A stretch of DNA of 29,957 nucleotides from a virus. Of the stretch, positions 28,488-29,957 are shown piece by piece. The notes beneath the pieces were generated by a model that saw nothing but the letters and a program-made list of their open reading frames with translations, did no database searches and was not told the DNA's origin. Where the stretch lies: the IMG/VR virus record IMGVR_UViG_3300047550_005000, positions 1-29,957 of that record; one strand, 5' to 3'. How positions within the stretch are numbered: position 1 is the stretch's first letter; every line of letters starts with the position of its first letter. The translations under genes and the position numbers were made by a program.

Positions 28488-29957
28488 TCAGGTGCCGTAG
28501 CAGAAGGCGGCGGGCTGCTTGACGGCGAAGTCGACGTCCTGCAGAGCGATGATGCGCACGGTGCCAGCGGTGGCACCGGCGTAGGGGTCGACGGTCAGGT
28601 CAAGGCCGGACCACATGCCCATGATCATCATCGAGAAGTCGCCGAACAGAGCGTCGTTGTTCTGCAGCTGGTTGGAGACGATGGCGGGGTAGCCGTTGAT
28701 CTCGTTGTTCTCGAAGACGAAGCCGGCGGCCACAGCGGAGGCGGACTTGGCGGTCGACTTCAGGGCGCCACGGGCGGCGGCGTTGATGATGTACCGCATG
28801 GAGCCGGCGTCGGCGTTGGCGGTGGCCACATCGGTCTCCATGCCGATGTACTCGTCGAAGGTGCCGTAGGTGGAGATCGTCTGGCTGCCGATGCCGGTGG
28901 TGTTCACCAGGCCGAGGGGCTGGTTGCTGGAGCCGGTGCCGTAGATGCCAGCGCGGTCGAGCTCGAGGGCGATCACGCGGGTCAGGTCGTTGCGGACCAT
29001 GGCTTCGACGTCGATCGAGGCCTGGAGGAGCAGGCGGCGGCTGTAGTCAACGAAGGCACCCACGGTCTTGGGGGTCATGTTGACTTGATCGATCGCCTGC
29101 TGCGATTCGGTCGGGGCCACATTTTCCCCTACCCAGTACGCACTGCTGGCCGACGATTGCCGGGGGATGCTGATGTTGCCTTGCAGGCCGCTCAGCATGG
29201 TCACGCCGGCGTTGGCCAGGGCGAGGCGGTTGCGGAGCAGGTCGATGAAGGAGCCGCTGAGCAGCTCGTCGGCGACGAGGTTGCCACCAGCGGAGGGCAG
29301 GCCGGCGGTTAGGTCGCGGCGGAGCACTTCGTTCGGCACCACGATGCCGTTGCTGGAGCGCTCGTACTTGGCGGCAGCGGCGCGGCCAACTTCGATTTCG
29401 AATTCGGCGGCCCGGCGAGCAGCGTTGTCGGTCGGGTTGGCCAGGAAGTTCAGGGCCCGGACGAAGCTGAAGCTCTTGGTCTCCTTATCGGAGAGGCCCA
29501 GGTCGTTGTTGGTCAGGTCAGCAGAGCGGATAGGAGTTTCCACGGGAGTAGAGCCGAGTTTGTCGAGGACGGCTGCGCGAGCCTCGTCGATGGAGCGACC
29601 TCCGTCGATGAGCTCACGAGCCAGGTCTTGCAGCTGGTGCTTAGCACCGAGGGCGGTGATAGCGGCGATGCGGGTCCGCTCAGCCTCAGCGGCCTGGGAC
29701 CGGATCACCTCCAGATCAGGGGTGGTTTCCATTTCGAGAACGGGGGTAGATGCGGATGAGGCCGCTTGGCGAACTTCCTGCACAGCAGGTGTTTCGTCTT
29801 TGATCTTAGGGGGAGTGGGTTGCGTGGGCTGCTCGTCAATAAGTAGAGAGCGGCCGATTCCGATCGTGGGATCAGCTGGAATCGAGACAACGCTGAGCTC
29901 GTGCGGCACCCACTTAGTGGCGACGAAGTCTGTGTTGCGCTCCTCCATCTTGTCGAT
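28488..29957 (-). CDS. Prohead protease (C-terminal end) fused to HK97-type major capsid protein, partial
   Basis: The frame is open through the right edge of the window (ATC GAC AAG before the first ATG at 29948), so the N-terminus is missing. The first segment, FVATKWVPHELSVVSIPADP, is the usual C-terminal end of an S78-family prohead protease. It is followed by a Pro/Glu linker and a helical scaffold (delta-like) region up to about 29370. The HK97-fold capsid part follows, with GLPSAGGNLVADELLSGSFI, MLSGLQGNISIPRQSSAS and ALELDRAGIYGTGSSNQPLG. The capsid half ends DFAVKQPAAFCYGT. Protease, scaffold and shell thus come from one polypeptide, as in other fused phages. Self-cleavage after the scaffold is inferred. 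Confidence 0.93.
   Translation of the reverse strand: MDKMEERNTDFVATKWVPHELSVVSIPADPTIGIGRSLLIDEQPTQPTPPKIKDETPAVQEVRQAASSASTPVLEMETTPDLEVIRSQAAEAERTRIAAITALGAKHQLQDLARELIDGGRSIDEARAAVLDKLGSTPVETPIRSADLTNNDLGLSDKETKSFSFVRALNFLANPTDNAARRAAEFEIEVGRAAAAKYERSSNGIVVPNEVLRRDLTAGLPSAGGNLVADELLSGSFIDLLRNRLALANAGVTMLSGLQGNISIPRQSSASSAYWVGENVAPTESQQAIDQVNMTPKTVGAFVDYSRRLLLQASIDVEAMVRNDLTRVIALELDRAGIYGTGSSNQPLGLVNTTGIGSQTISTYGTFDEYIGMETDVATANADAGSMRYIINAAARGALKSTAKSASAVAAGFVFENNEINGYPAIVSNQLQNNDALFGDFSMMIMGMWSGLDLTVDPYAGATAGTVRIIALQDVDFAVKQPAAFCYGT

Noticed and set aside
1-29957. Prophage attachment site or integrase
   Set aside because: No recombinase motif, host gene or tRNA-flanked direct repeat was seen in this window; nothing supports integration from here.

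Overview
The window is part of the genome of a tailed double-stranded DNA phage, or of a prophage. It has a lambda/HK97-type head and a long flexible (siphovirus) tail. The tail genes run in lambda order (terminator, tube, G/GT, tape measure, M, L, K, I, J), and the capsid protein is fused to the tail end of a prohead protease. Several small proteins (the run of short genes at the left end, the DUF7936-like protein, the HNH enzyme, the tape-measure peptidase-like domain) resemble families I remember from phages of marine or freshwater Synechococcus/Cyanobium, so a cyanobacterial host is my best guess. That is inference. I see no integrase, repressor, terminase, portal, polymerase or tRNA here, so lifestyle is undetermined.

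Layout. (1) 1-2211, plus strand: a tightly coupled chain of small genes of unknown function that overlap by 4 or 8 bp at almost identical junction sequences. The last one carries a helix-hairpin-helix domain like the RNA polymerase alpha C-terminal domain. (2) 2331-5429, plus strand: looser small genes with two recognisable enzymes, thymidylate synthase ThyX and a deoxynucleoside monophosphate kinase. (3) 5353-7813, minus strand: HNH endonuclease, a small unknown, dCTP deaminase, a C39-like cysteine peptidase that is probably the lysin, and two small membrane proteins that are holin candidates. (4) 7866-29957, minus strand, transcribed right to left: protease-capsid fusion, small head proteins, head-tail connector, tail terminator, tail tube, G/GT chaperones with a programmed -1 frameshift, tape measure, tail-tip proteins M, L, K, I and J, a trimeric-type tail fibre and a DUF7936-like protein. 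The two transcription units converge and overlap at 5353-5429.

How it fits together. The right-hand genes build capsid, neck and tail and end in host recognition and lysis. ThyX, the kinase and Dcd form a route towards dTTP (dCTP to dUTP, dUMP to dTMP, then phosphorylation), but the genes are split between opposing operons. Two hairpin terminators sit inside the late operon, after the probable decoration protein and after the tail tube protein, and should reduce read-through into less abundant components.

Unusual features are the repeated RATGACTRA gene junctions, two intergenic arrays of 16-bp repeats sharing a GCTAAGCGGC core, wide dispersal of CTAAGCGG and CTAG in both strands, an alternating two-module repeat in the J-like protein, a peptidase-like domain inside the tape measure, and clear patchwork base composition inside the long tail genes.
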